Shown in pieces: positions 27,585 to 36,534 of a stretch of 64,000 bases of DNA; the stretch's first letter is position 1; every line of letters begins with the position of its first letter. The position numbers and the translations under genes are program-made. The notes under the pieces were generated by a model that was not told the origin of the DNA, searched no databases, and was given only the letters and a program-made list of their open reading frames with translations. Source of the DNA: Bryobacterales bacterium (GTDB lineage: Bacteria > Acidobacteriota > Terriglobia > Bryobacterales > UBA6623); NCBI GenBank assembly GCA_028819215.1, contig JAPPMG010000042.1, positions 1 to 64,000 of the forward strand, in the 5' to 3' direction.

Positions 27585-28817
27585 CTAGAGTACCCGCCAC
27601 CAAGGCACCGCGAGTACTCGATCAGATATCCACTGCGTGTGTTCGCCACCATGAAGGAGTAGCCCACCGGGGCATCGCTCGCCGTATTCTTGCCGGAACG
27701 CACGTATGCCCCGTGTGGCGCTGTAGCCGGGACTTCTAGCAGCCTTGACCTCGATGGGCAGCAGCCGACTGTCGCTCTCCAAGACGAAGTCAACTTCCAG
27801 TTCGGTAGTCGTGCGCCAGAACAGAACCTCAGGCGCTGGGGTCTGACCGTCGCGCCACGCCATGAGGTCGTTGAGGACCAAGGTCTCGAGATGCGCCCCC
27901 GACGCTTCTCTGGAACCGCTCAGCCACAAGGCCAAGGCCGTATCGCTCCAATAGAGCTTCGGACTCTTGACCAGACGCTTGGTGCGGTTAATCACGTAGG
28001 GCTCCAAGCGGACCAATTGATACGAAGTCTCGAGCAGGTTCAGGTAGCGTTGGACTGTCGCCCGCGGCACCCGGGTGTCACGGCCAAGCTCTGCTTGGTT
28101 GACAACATTGCCCAGACGCAAGCACGTGGCGCGCATGAGCCGGCGGAAATCGACGAGGTTGCCGACCGACGCCATGGCCTGAAGGTCACGCTCCAGATAG
28201 GTGCGCAGGTAGCCGTCGAACCACAGGGACCGGGCGTCGCGTGGAAGCTCCATAGCTGGAGTAGGATAGCCACCTCTGCAGACCTCGTCCCTCCAGTCGG
28301 CGGCAACCGATCGCCGGGAACTCACGAGTTCCGGCCACTGCGACACAGGATTTGAAAGGAACTCCGACCAGATCCCGGGCCTTCCGAAACCCAAGCGCTC
28401 CTGGCGCGTCAGCGGCCACAGGTTGACATACACTGCCCGGCCAGCCAAGGTCTCCGAAACACGGTGCATCAGCAGCAGGTTGGCCGAGCCAGTTAGGACG
28501 AAGCGGCCGTTCCTTCGAGGACGATCCTCGTCGACCGCGCGCTTGACCGAGAGGAGCAGGTCGGGCTCGCGCTGGACCTCGTCCAGCGTCAGCCGCGGGG
28601 CACTTCTGACGAGATCGTCAGGAGCCATTCGAGCGCGTTCGTGCGTTCCGAGGTCGTCGAGCGTGAGATACAGACGGTCCGCAAGAAACGGTTCGGACTG
28701 TACCAGCGTGCTCTTGCCAGTTTGCCGGGCTCCCATCAGTACGACGACTGGCGAAGCGGCAAGGGCGCGCTCGAGCAGACCCGAAGCAATCCTGGGGAGG
28801 TATTGCAGATCGTCCAT
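27585..28817 (-). CDS. DUF4143/AAA_14 ATPase
   Basis: 410 residues. Walker A GARQTGKST is at 29-37, Walker B LTLDEVQ at 76-82, and an arginine-sensor region RFVLTGSAN follows. The C-terminus is the DUF4143 domain (winged helix YLERDLQAMASVGN plus a PD-(D/E)XK-like LEVDFVLES-LLPIEVKAA motif). Such proteins are common in bacteria and archaea. They are thought to act in nucleic-acid or mobile-element biology, but a function is not established. A perfect 17-base palindrome sits five bases upstream of the ATG (28822-28838). The gene is isolated, so horizontal acquisition is plausible. Confidence 0.9.
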   Translation of the reverse strand: MDDLQYLPRIASGLLERALAASPVVVLMGARQTGKSTLVQSEPFLADRLYLTLDDLGTHERARMAPDDLVRSAPRLTLDEVQREPDLLLSVKRAVDEDRPRRNGRFVLTGSANLLLMHRVSETLAGRAVYVNLWPLTRQERLGFGRPGIWSEFLSNPVSQWPELVSSRRSVAADWRDEVCRGGYPTPAMELPRDARSLWFDGYLRTYLERDLQAMASVGNLVDFRRLMRATCLRLGNVVNQAELGRDTRVPRATVQRYLNLLETSYQLVRLEPYVINRTKRLVKSPKLYWSDTALALWLSGSREASGAHLETLVLNDLMAWRDGQTPAPEVLFWRTTTELEVDFVLESDSRLLPIEVKAARSPGYSATRGIRAFRQEYGERCPGGLLLHGGEHTQWISDRVLAVPWWRVL

Positions 28818-28821
28818 ACTA

Positions 28822-28838
28822 TGAGCGATTATCGCTCA
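28822..28838. promoter_or_regulatory. Perfect palindrome upstream of DUF4143 ATPase
   Basis: TGAGCGATTATCGCTCA has seven-base perfect arms around a TTA centre. It lies five bases before the ATG of the ATPase (minus strand). Its position would overlap the ribosome binding site or promoter, so it could be an operator for the ATPase itself. The winged helix of the DUF4143 domain may bind it, but that is inference. Confidence 0.5.
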
Positions 28839-29043
28839 CTTCATGGGCGATTTTCAAGAACTGCTGCAATCCTGGCTCAAGGGCAAGCGAGCGTAAGGGG
28901 GGCTTCGACAAGTCCAAGAGTCTCTTGATCTGGCCGGCGCGCGTAGCCGTCTGCACCGCTGGCTCCACGCCTTTCAGGTGCAATACTTTGCCGGATGCAC
29001 GGACTGCATGCGCAGCGAATCAAGACTTGGGGGCTCTGCAGAG

Positions 29044-29406
29044 TCAGCGGGCTCGCTTGGCAGTAAACCGCACTTCCGATTCGTCGTCGAGATTGACTCG
29101 TGTGCCCCTGATGGCGTTCTTGCCCGCCTTGGCCGTCCACTCGAACTCGACCCCTCCTTCGACGGTGGTGAACTCCAATTCGTCGTCAAAGATGAGGCCG
29201 TATTCGATTTCGACCGGCTCCCCGCCCGCGGGCGTGGCTGTGCCTGTAACGTCGCCCTGATCCTCCACGATCACGAAGTGATAGGGCCGTCCGCCCACTG
29301 TGGCATCCCATTTCCCGTTGACGGGGTTCTTCTTCTGCCCGCCTTGAGCAAAGGCCAGACTAGCCAACAGCGTGGCGATCCATATCGCTCGCACAGCGGC
29401 ACGCAT
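29044..29406 (-). CDS. Small secreted hypothetical protein
   Basis: 120 residues from ATG 29406 (MRAAVRAIWIATLL) with a signal peptide ending near residue 20 (LAFAQG). The mature part is short beta-rich sequence: NGKWDATVGGRPYHFVIVEDQG, TGTATPAGGEPVEI, LEFTTVEGGVEFEW. This pattern resembles lipocalin-like beta proteins seen in Acidobacteria as hypothetical secreted products. The upstream in-frame extension to 29871 lacks signal features and is not counted. The function is unknown. Confidence 0.7.
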   Translation of the reverse strand: MRAAVRAIWIATLLASLAFAQGGQKKNPVNGKWDATVGGRPYHFVIVEDQGDVTGTATPAGGEPVEIEYGLIFDDELEFTTVEGGVEFEWTAKAGKNAIRGTRVNLDDESEVRFTAKRAR

Positions 29407-29591
29407 GCTTCTGATTGCTACTCTATCGCATCGTCGTCCGCCCCACAAGAAACCGGCCATTCCTATCAAGACTCTGTTCCTGGCGGAAGGCTCCACGGCG
29501 ATTCTTTCGATCGGGGCTACTCTCGGACAACCGTTCGGAACCAACGCAGGTCGCGACATGAACTCAGCCTGAACCTTCCATCCGACCGACG

Positions 29592-30869
29592 CTAATCGGG
29601 AGATTCCTCGGGAAGCAAGATCCTCTCGCCTCCCAGGAGGGGAAGCGTCATGATCGTTCCGCTTGATGGGTCGAAGTCTACCTTGGCGAGGCGGTTTCCG
29701 TGTGGGCGATAGACTTCCAAGCCACGGGCCGAGATCGTCGCTCTCGGACCGAATCCGCGTCGCAGGAACTGGCCGAGCGGCATTCCGGGCGTAGCCTCCG
29801 CTGCGGTGCCATTGAGAACGACCGTCACGAATAGATTGATCGCCAGCTTGCTTGACGCGCCCCGACACCACTCATCGGAATCGGCTTCAAAGCACAGACT
29901 CGGGTTCCTCGACACGGCCGCTGACCTCGTCTCGAGTTCCTCGCGCGTGGATCCGCTTACGAAAAGCACGTCGTGATCGCCTCTCTCCGCCACTCTCGCG
30001 AGGTAGTTCATCCGCATGTACCGGTCGTGCGGAATGAATGAGACCGCAGTCACATCGGGTTGTTCAAGCACAGTGATCTCGCCGTCGTGGAAGAATCTTG
30101 TTTGGTCATGCTTGAGGCGCAAGTCGCCATTTATGCCTACCGTGATCGAATACCAGCTTTCTTCGTATCCAGCCAGATTCGCCGCGGAGCGTGCCCGAAG
30201 GCTCAACCCTCCGCCAACGCCGGGGTCTATCGATTCGACAGTGAGTTCTGATGACTCGGAACTGTCATGAAGAACCGGTCCGACAACCTTGAGCTTGTGT
30301 CCCGCAACGAGGTCTATGAAGCCCGACGCCGACGGATGGCCGTAGGCGATTCGATAAGCATCTCCGACGCCGAGCGGAAACGCTTCCAAGATTCGCCTGA
30401 CGAATGCGCCGCGACCGTCGCGAGGAAGGCATCCGCGGTCGCTCAAAGTGTCCGCCCATCGCGACAACCAGCCTGGCGGACTTGCCTTGAGAGTCTCTTG
30501 GCGGATGGAGACTTTGACCGCATCGCGCCGGACTCTCAGCCTGATCCCCCGCTTGGGGGGCTCGCAGTCCGGATCTCGCATTGTCGGCTGGACCGCGAAC
30601 TCAGTCTCATTTCGGTGCAGCTCTTGGACGCCTGGCGGCACAAGCAGGGGCGCCGCCGCATCTCCAAGAATCCGGTAGGTTGCGGCGTTCTTGGCGCCGC
30701 AACCGCACAACCCCAGGCAGGCGAGCCCAAGCGAGATCGTGATCGCGCGCAGCGAGGTGCCGCCCGTGTCGAGTGCGAGGGCTTGCTGCCCAGCCGAAGG
30801 CGGGCGAACGACAGTTCTGACGCAGCTTCGCTGCAATTCGGAACCATGAGACGTTCCAGGGCCTGTCAT
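29592..30869 (-). CDS. Predicted lipoprotein of unknown function
   Basis: About 425 residues. A lipobox-like LCGC lies near residue 58 of this start (LGLACLGLCGCGAKN), preceded by hydrophobic residues, so the protein should be anchored in the envelope. The rest has no family I recognise. It contains Cys pairs (DPDCEPPK, RGCLPR, SLCFEADSDEWC) that could form disulfides. The start is unsettled. ATG 30869 is used, but the long sequence before the hydrophobic segment is unusual, and a TTG a few codons before the signal is possible. It is divergent from the DUF1015 gene. Confidence is moderate that it is expressed. Confidence 0.6.
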   Translation of the reverse strand: MTGPGTSHGSELQRSCVRTVVRPPSAGQQALALDTGGTSLRAITISLGLACLGLCGCGAKNAATYRILGDAAAPLLVPPGVQELHRNETEFAVQPTMRDPDCEPPKRGIRLRVRRDAVKVSIRQETLKASPPGWLSRWADTLSDRGCLPRDGRGAFVRRILEAFPLGVGDAYRIAYGHPSASGFIDLVAGHKLKVVGPVLHDSSESSELTVESIDPGVGGGLSLRARSAANLAGYEESWYSITVGINGDLRLKHDQTRFFHDGEITVLEQPDVTAVSFIPHDRYMRMNYLARVAERGDHDVLFVSGSTREELETRSAAVSRNPSLCFEADSDEWCRGASSKLAINLFVTVVLNGTAAEATPGMPLGQFLRRGFGPRATISARGLEVYRPHGNRLAKVDFDPSSGTIMTLPLLGGERILLPEESPD

Positions 30870-31034
30870 GGTTCCGCGAGCGCGTCGGAACGGGAGCGAG
30901 GGCTGCGGGGTCGGCACGCCCCCAAAGCCCTCGGTTGCGCCCATCCGTGGAAACGGGCAAGCTGAAAGCGTCACCGGCATTCCGCCGGCCGACTCGCTGC
31001 CCCGCTGGCGGCGGCGAGATCAGGACCAACGCCG

Positions 31035-32276
31035 ATGGTTACACTCAACCCGATCCCGCGCGCGCTCGTTCCAGTCGACTCGACCGCGGCCCAACACCTG
31101 TGCAGCCCGAACTACGACGAATTCCAGAGCGATCTGGAGATCTTCGAATTGCTCCAGCGCCAACCGGACAGCGTGCTGCGGATCACCATGCCCCACGCAT
31201 GCGCGGATTCGCCTGAGGCGATGCTGCCCGAGGGATCACCGGAGGCATTGCAGGCGGCCAGTTCACGAATGGCCGAACTTCGCGAGAGCCCACTGACTCG
31301 CGAGGCTCGCGAAGCGTTGTTCCTATATGAGATCGCAGACCCGTCTCGGCCCGTCACCCGGCAGATTGGGCTCGGGGGCCTCGCGCCTACGGGTGACATT
31401 CTCACCGATGCGACACCGCAGGGGACGATCGTCCGAAACGAGGGAGTCCGCCCCAAGAAGGCGCGGGGCCGTGCGGACCTGATCGAAGCCACCCGTGCCG
31501 TTATCGGCGGGGTCAACAACACCGTTGAGGACACCGACGGGCGCTTGTCGAAGCTGATTGCAACCGCCGCCGACAGCCGATCACCGGATTACGAGGCGCT
31601 CGCCGAGGACGGTTGCACGCACAGGATCTGGATTCTGCCGGCTGGCCGCCAGCGCACGCATTTGCTCGAGGCGCTCGCAGCTGAGCCGTTTGCATATGTC
31701 GCCGACGGAAACCATCGCAGCGCAGCGGCGGCGATGCTAGGTCTGGACGCGTTCCTAGCCATAGTTTTCCCGGCCGGCAGCATGGGGCTGGCACCCTATA
31801 ACCGGCTGGTCAAGTCCGATCAGAGGTCCGCTGACTCCTGGCAGAGGGCTCTAGCACGCCACTTTGAAGTGGGCCAAGCTCCTGCAGGTGCTGACTACCA
31901 ACCCACCGAACCACATTCGGTCGGACTCTACACAGGGCAGGAATGGCTGAAACTCACGCCTCGCAGCGGTGCCTACGACGCCGACAACGCCGCCGAATCC
32001 ATTGACGCCGCCATCGTCCAGAAACGCGTGTTTGACGAGCTTTGCGGGATTTCCGATCCGCGGGACGAGCGGCTGACTTTCGTCGGAGGCAACCGTGATG
32101 CAACATACCTCCGCCAGCGCGTCGATTCAGGCGACTACTCGTTCGCGGTGACCCTGCCCCCTGTGACCATGTCGCAGTTTGTCGAAGTCTGCCGGCAACG
32201 GCGCATGATGCCTCCTAAGTCGACTTGGTTCTCGCCGAAGATCCGCAGCGGATTGGTGATGGCCCTGCTCGAGTGA
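31035..32276 (+). CDS. DUF1015 family protein
   Basis: 413 residues. The family pattern is visible: an N-terminal AxL-P-like segment (PIPRALVPVD), LFLYEIADPSRPVTRQIG (a beta-sheet typical of DUF1015), RNEGVRPKKARGRADLIEATRAV, the conserved YVADGNHRSAAAAM with DGNHR, and a C-terminal sheet (LRQRVDSGDYSFAVTLPPVTM). It is a cytoplasmic protein whose function is unproven; some DUF1015 members have been linked to serine/phosphoserine metabolism, which I cannot verify here. No operon partner is obvious. Confidence 0.83.
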   Translation: MVTLNPIPRALVPVDSTAAQHLCSPNYDEFQSDLEIFELLQRQPDSVLRITMPHACADSPEAMLPEGSPEALQAASSRMAELRESPLTREAREALFLYEIADPSRPVTRQIGLGGLAPTGDILTDATPQGTIVRNEGVRPKKARGRADLIEATRAVIGGVNNTVEDTDGRLSKLIATAADSRSPDYEALAEDGCTHRIWILPAGRQRTHLLEALAAEPFAYVADGNHRSAAAAMLGLDAFLAIVFPAGSMGLAPYNRLVKSDQRSADSWQRALARHFEVGQAPAGADYQPTEPHSVGLYTGQEWLKLTPRSGAYDADNAAESIDAAIVQKRVFDELCGISDPRDERLTFVGGNRDATYLRQRVDSGDYSFAVTLPPVTMSQFVEVCRQRRMMPPKSTWFSPKIRSGLVMALLE

Positions 32277-32538
32277 ACTTCCCGTGGCGCAACCCCCCGC
32301 GCCGCTTCACAGCGAACCGCCATTTCTGCGATTCGTCCAAGACTCCGCAAGACACGGTCGATAAGACGCCCAAACCAGCCCGTCCGCCAAGGTCGAGCCT
32401 GCCGAATCGGTCCTCGCCAAGATCGAACGACTTCGCTGGTATATCTCCGGGACACGACACTAGTTGCGATCGACTCTCGTGTATACTCGGCCAGAATCTG
32501 CGGTCGTAGTGCAGGCCAAGCCTTTGATGGGAATCTCG

Positions 32539-33546
32539 ATGAAGACGATCCTGTTGGCGTTAGCGGGTGCCGTGGCGATTCCGGCCTCGACACCGGACTG
32601 GTTCGCGCAACAGAAACCCTTGGACCGCCTCCCCGCTGAGCAGTTCGACGCCGCGGCCCCTTCGACCCTGGTCAAGGGCCCACCGGGACAGATGAGCGTC
32701 CGCTCAAGCACTTGCCGGAATCTGCCGACTAGGGAAATACGGCGGCGGATCGTAAACGTTGCCGTGCAGGAATGGGGGTTCTTCGGATTCTCAATCGTCG
32801 ACGAAACCAGCCAGGAGGAAGATCGTTCACGTTTCCGAAGCCGAGCCAACAATGGTGGCTTTCCAGCGTGGAGTCGACGCCGCTGGTGGCGAGTGGATCC
32901 CGTCGAGGGTGCCCGCGTCGCATCGACGATCGGTGGCTACTGGGCGGCAACGCCGGACGGATCCTGGATGGTGGACCGTCAGAACAATCGGTGGAAGGGG
33001 CCGGATGGTTTGGCCTCGCGTTGGCGCGATCCCTGGTCCGCGGCATTCGTTTCCTGGGTGATGTGCGAGGGCGGACTCGGCAGTTCTAACCAGTTCCGTC
33101 GCTCGATCGCTCACCATGTCTACGTCGATCAAGCCATTCGAGCCCGAGATGCAGGGTCTTCCCAGGCTGGTTTCATGGCATACGACGTCGGCGAGACCGT
33201 TGTCGGGCCGGGCGATCTGCTATGCAGCAGCCGGCGGGGAAGCTATGGCACAATCGCCCAACGGCGCCGTCATCTCGGAGTCGGGGCTCGCATGCATTGC
33301 GATGTTGTCGTGAAGCTGGAGCCGGACCGTAAACGCATACTTGCCATTGGCGGCAATGTGCGGGGAACTGTCAGTTTGAAGCTGCTGCCCGCGGCCCTGC
33401 GAGGCGGAAAGCTCGCTCCGACCCGTGAGATATTCGCCCACTTGAAGCTACGCGCCGATGCAATCGAAGACGATGCGCTGGACACCAGTCCGACAGCCCA
33501 GGCCCTCCTAGGCACCCCATCCTCGCGAGCGATCTCAACCCGCTAG
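32539..33546 (+). CDS. Secreted DUF2272 domain protein
   Basis: 335 residues from ATG 32539 (MKTILLALAGAVAIPAS); GGGA lies eight bases upstream. After the signal peptide the DUF2272 block is clear: IRRRIVNVAVQEWGFFGF, then WRDPWSAAFVSWVMCEGGL, HHVYVDQAI and DLLCSSRRG. Members resemble cell-wall-directed enzymes of the CHAP/NlpC type. The usual catalytic Cys of the W-C-A-A-F pattern is Ser here (WSAAF), as in other DUF2272 proteins, so catalysis is uncertain. It is probably envelope-associated. Upstream TATACT at 32482 might be a -10 box. Confidence 0.75.
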   Translation: MKTILLALAGAVAIPASTPDWFAQQKPLDRLPAEQFDAAAPSTLVKGPPGQMSVRSSTCRNLPTREIRRRIVNVAVQEWGFFGFSIVDETSQEEDRSRFRSRANNGGFPAWSRRRWWRVDPVEGARVASTIGGYWAATPDGSWMVDRQNNRWKGPDGLASRWRDPWSAAFVSWVMCEGGLGSSNQFRRSIAHHVYVDQAIRARDAGSSQAGFMAYDVGETVVGPGDLLCSSRRGSYGTIAQRRRHLGVGARMHCDVVVKLEPDRKRILAIGGNVRGTVSLKLLPAALRGGKLAPTREIFAHLKLRADAIEDDALDTSPTAQALLGTPSSRAISTR

Positions 33547-33664
33547 CATTCTGCCCGTGCCATGAGCTTGGTCTGCGACAGGCGAAGACATTTCGGGGCA
33601 CATCGGCTGGAACACGAGTGACGGCAACCCGCCAGGCTACGACCAAGAGCATCCACGACTCGAA

Positions 33665-33886
33665 ATGGCCGCAAGACTGTTACCGATGCTGGCAGCGCTG
33701 GCGTTCGGACCGGCGCTGGGGTGTGTCGGCGTATCTCCGGTCCAGGTTCCGGTGCCAACTCCCAACCCGGTTCCAGCGCCCCGGCTGCCGCCCACCTTGG
33801 ACTGTGCACTCGGCATCTTCAGTGCGGCTGACGGTGTGGGCGAGCTTCCTTCCCAGTCCGTGAGCAGAGATGTAAGTGCGACCTAG
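33665..33886 (+). CDS. Possible small lipoprotein
   Basis: 73 residues: a hydrophobic N-terminus MAARLLPMLAALAFGPALGC ends in a lipobox-like ALGC, followed by a Pro-rich stretch (VPVPTPNPVPAPRLPP) and a short tail. It could be a small envelope lipoprotein following the DUF2272 gene, or a chance open frame in a GC-rich gap; the evidence is only the signal-like sequence. The rest of 33547-34019 holds nothing else recognisable. Confidence 0.35.
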   Translation: MAARLLPMLAALAFGPALGCVGVSPVQVPVPTPNPVPAPRLPPTLDCALGIFSAADGVGELPSQSVSRDVSAT

Positions 33887-34019
33887 CCTGCCTCGGATTC
33901 GAAGACCGGGCGCGAGTGCCCGCGATTGAGGGCGAGAGTTAGAACAGCTCTTGAACGTGCGGCCCCGCCGCTATACAGAACCTTCCCGCCGCCGGACCGC
34001 CCGCTGAAGCCACGGAGCC

Positions 34020-34667
34020 CTACCCGTTGGACTCGATCGCCTCAAGGAGGAGGTACATGCCCGACGATGGATTGTCGTCCGGAAACTCGGTCTCGTCTCC
34101 TCTGTGCTTGACCTCCAACGCACGGGCATGTTTCGCTGCCACGGTTCTCCGGGGCATGTACTTCGCGCCGTCCAATCCCTTGCCCGAACTCCCGTCGTGA
34201 TGACAGCGCAGCCTCCGCGCGGTGTAACTGTCGAGCCAAGCAGTGCGTTCTTCGAAATGGAGCACCATCCACAGCTCAAAGCAGGGATTCGAAATGGCAA
34301 GACTGACGTTCCTCGCCTTAGCCTTCTCCCTCGCTTCACGAAGCTTGGGGTGGTTTTGGGGCCATTCGACGTCGAAGAGGCACCACACCTCATCGATCTC
34401 GCTTTGCTCTTGAAAAATGCGACCTCGGGCTTCGGCCGCTCTGTTGACCAGAGTTAACGGCACGGCTCCACTAGCCCCTCGGTCTATTCGGATCTCAACT
34501 GAAGCGGAGTCGCGAACCGCCGGCTCCTGTCTCAGGGCCTCGAGATAGTCTGGCTCGGTCCTAGTGCCCTCACAGAACACCAAGAACGTCCGCTTGGGCG
34601 CTCGAACTGCAGTTCTGCGGCGGAGTGAAACGTCCTTGCGCGGCCTCCGTCCAGTCGGCCTAGACAT
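34020..34667 (-). CDS. rloB: RloB-like protein (AbiLii type)
   Basis: 215 residues. The start, RTFLVFCEGTRTEPDYLEAL, is the RloB signature; the later ISNPCFELWMVLHFE block matches the family. RloB proteins pair with an RloA ATPase in defence loci (RloAB, related to AbiL). The E-GxxTExxY motif at its N-terminus recalls a TOPRIM-like or nuclease region. It is overlapped by eight bases with the ATPase gene (34660-35940), so the two are co-translated. Known from the family: abortive-infection association. Not known: the molecular target. Confidence 0.85.
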   Translation of the reverse strand: MSRPTGRRPRKDVSLRRRTAVRAPKRTFLVFCEGTRTEPDYLEALRQEPAVRDSASVEIRIDRGASGAVPLTLVNRAAEARGRIFQEQSEIDEVWCLFDVEWPQNHPKLREAREKAKARNVSLAISNPCFELWMVLHFEERTAWLDSYTARRLRCHHDGSSGKGLDGAKYMPRRTVAAKHARALEVKHRGDETEFPDDNPSSGMYLLLEAIESNG

Positions 34668-35940
34668 CGGCAGGCCTCGATACGAGCCCCAAGGCCCTGC
34701 GGACTGCCGCTTGGTCGACCTCAGGCACTGCGCCGAACCGACCTTGCAGGTAGGCTCTCTCTAGGTTCACGGACTTCCTCACGCGTTCACCTCGGAACTC
34801 GGCCAGGCCAATCAGGCGAGTGGTCGCGTTAGGTGCTCTCTCGGTGAGCCAGACCTCGTCGCGATTCAAGCTGTTCAGCAGGGAGGTGTCGTGGGAAGTG
34901 AAGACGAGCTGAGCTCCGCGAGAATTGGTCTGGGGATCCTGGAAGATCTCGATCAGTCGGGCCGAGAGACGGGGGTGCAGACTCGCGTCGATCTCATCGA
35001 GCAGAAGGACCCGACCGCGTCTAAGCGCAGCAAACGCCGGACCGATCAGACGGAACCAAGTCTGGGTCCCGTCTGACTCATCCTCCAGGCCGAAGACGAC
35101 CGACTCACCTTCGCCTCGATGGATGAGACGAAGTCGACGACGGAGCACGCCGAAGCGTTCGGATTCCTCTTCGGTCATTGCGAAATCGTTGATTCCCGAG
35201 TCCGCGAAGCGAAGTAGTTCCATCGCAGATCTACGACCTGTGACCGCTGATCGATCTTGCTCGGTGTCAAACAGTGGTGGCTGATCAGCCTCTTCGTCGG
35301 CAAGCAACTCTTCCGTACTATCGAAGTGAACAATGCCACCGGCCCAACGAATCCGTCGATTCCGGGGCCTAAGGATGCGCATGCTCGAGAGTGCTCGCGC
35401 TACCCCTCGCAAGTCGGATGCGCCGACTCGCCTTCCAGCGGAAAGCGCCAAAGTCGTTGGAGTCAGCAACGCCTGTATTCCGTGGGTTCCAGAAAGGCCC
35501 CGGCGAAAGTCGATTTCGCCCTCGGCGCGTGTGAACAGGTTTCGTCGTCGTCCTTGGGGATAACTGTCCAAGCTCTCGAACAACACAGCCGAGTCGTTCA
35601 ACTCGAGACGATATGTGTATCGGACGCCGTCTACTTCGAGGTCCAGATCGAACTCCGTTGGCGAGGCGGGTCCCCTGCTGAACCTGTGGGCATCGCGCGG
35701 AATGTACTCCGTCCAGCCTCGAAGCGACCGGGCTACGGCCATCGACAGCCAAGCCATCGCGTCCAGCACATTTGACTTTCCCGACGCGTTTGGCCCGTAG
35801 ATTCCGGCAGCGGTCAGAACGTGCTCAGAAACGCCATCGAACCGTCGCGTCGCCTCCCTGTCCTTGTCCACCGCGATCATCGACAGCTCAACCGGCTCGA
35901 GTATCGAGCGGTGGTTGGAAACTTGGAACCGCAATAGCAT
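34660..35940 (-). CDS. rloA: RloA-like AAA ATPase (AbiLi type)
   Basis: 426 residues. Walker A GPNASGKS is at 49-56 and Walker B LLLDEIDASLHP has Asp315 and Glu316. SLSSHD-type H-loop (LVFTSHDTSLLN) follows. This is an ABC-like SMC/OLD-type ATPase as found in RloA. It starts MLLRFQVSNHRSIL, a typical RloA beginning. It overlaps rloB by eight bases. Together they resemble the AbiL abortive-infection system: the ATPase senses phage, and the RloB partner acts. The AT-rich upstream gap (35941-36273) is atypical for this window and may hold its promoter. Confidence 0.88.
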   Translation of the reverse strand: MLLRFQVSNHRSILEPVELSMIAVDKDREATRRFDGVSEHVLTAAGIYGPNASGKSNVLDAMAWLSMAVARSLRGWTEYIPRDAHRFSRGPASPTEFDLDLEVDGVRYTYRLELNDSAVLFESLDSYPQGRRRNLFTRAEGEIDFRRGLSGTHGIQALLTPTTLALSAGRRVGASDLRGVARALSSMRILRPRNRRIRWAGGIVHFDSTEELLADEEADQPPLFDTEQDRSAVTGRRSAMELLRFADSGINDFAMTEEESERFGVLRRRLRLIHRGEGESVVFGLEDESDGTQTWFRLIGPAFAALRRGRVLLLDEIDASLHPRLSARLIEIFQDPQTNSRGAQLVFTSHDTSLLNSLNRDEVWLTERAPNATTRLIGLAEFRGERVRKSVNLERAYLQGRFGAVPEVDQAAVRRALGLVSRPADV

Positions 35941-36273
35941 GAACTCAGATTAGCGCAGGCTCGGCATTTTAACTTCTGATTTCGAAAAAAATGTTCGTAT
36001 TTGACTATATGATTGCAAGAACTCTCCTTTAAGAGCTTGGGGCCATAGTGCCATCTATCGATCCGTTTCAACGCATTGGGCGGTGTACAGAAGAGGCTTG
36101 TCTGGCGGGCGGCACCATGCGCGCTTGACCCCAGTCCCCGCAGCAGAGGCTGAGCATCTTGTTGTTCTATCTGTCTTCGCGTAGGCGTAGCAGTGTCGAC
36201 CAGCAACCTCCCCCTGGCCAGAAGGCCAAGTGATCATCTGGACATCGCAGAAGACGGACGTCATGATGTCTTC
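35941..36273. other. AT-rich intergenic stretch between rloA and the antitoxin
   Basis: About 330 bases with no gene. Around 35980-36035 the sequence is clearly more AT-rich than its surroundings, with a run of A on the plus strand near 35986-35992 and a TTGACTATATGATT stretch. This is a likely promoter zone for the divergent RloAB and antitoxin genes, but I cannot place the boxes with confidence. Confidence 0.35.
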
Positions 36274-36534
36274 ATGAGAACGACATTAACGCTGGACGAG
36301 GATGTCGCAGACTTTCTAAAGATTCAGTGTCGACTTCAGGGCAAGCCGTTCAAGCACGTGGTGAACGATATCTTGCGACGAGGCATGGCACCCAGCTCAC
36401 ACGGGCCTGAACTGCCCAGATTCCAGATTGTTGCCAATCGCAGCGGCCTTGTACCGGGCATCGATCCGCTCAGGCTCAACCAGTTCAATGACGCGTTAGA
36501 GGTGGAAGACTTCACCGCGCGAGGCCGACTGTGA
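36274..36534 (+). CDS. VapB-like antitoxin
   Basis: 86 residues from ATG 36274. The N-terminus MRTTLTLDEDVADFLKIQCR followed by FKHVVNDILRRG is the ribbon-helix-helix-like start of VapB-type antitoxins. The C-terminus (LNQFNDALEVEDF) would wrap the toxin. Its TGA overlaps the GTG start of a PIN-domain gene (36531), a classic toxin-antitoxin arrangement. The toxin is broken by TAG, so the antitoxin may now be an orphan. An upstream extension of the frame to 36193 adds nothing recognisable. Confidence 0.82.
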   Translation: MRTTLTLDEDVADFLKIQCRLQGKPFKHVVNDILRRGMAPSSHGPELPRFQIVANRSGLVPGIDPLRLNQFNDALEVEDFTARGRL

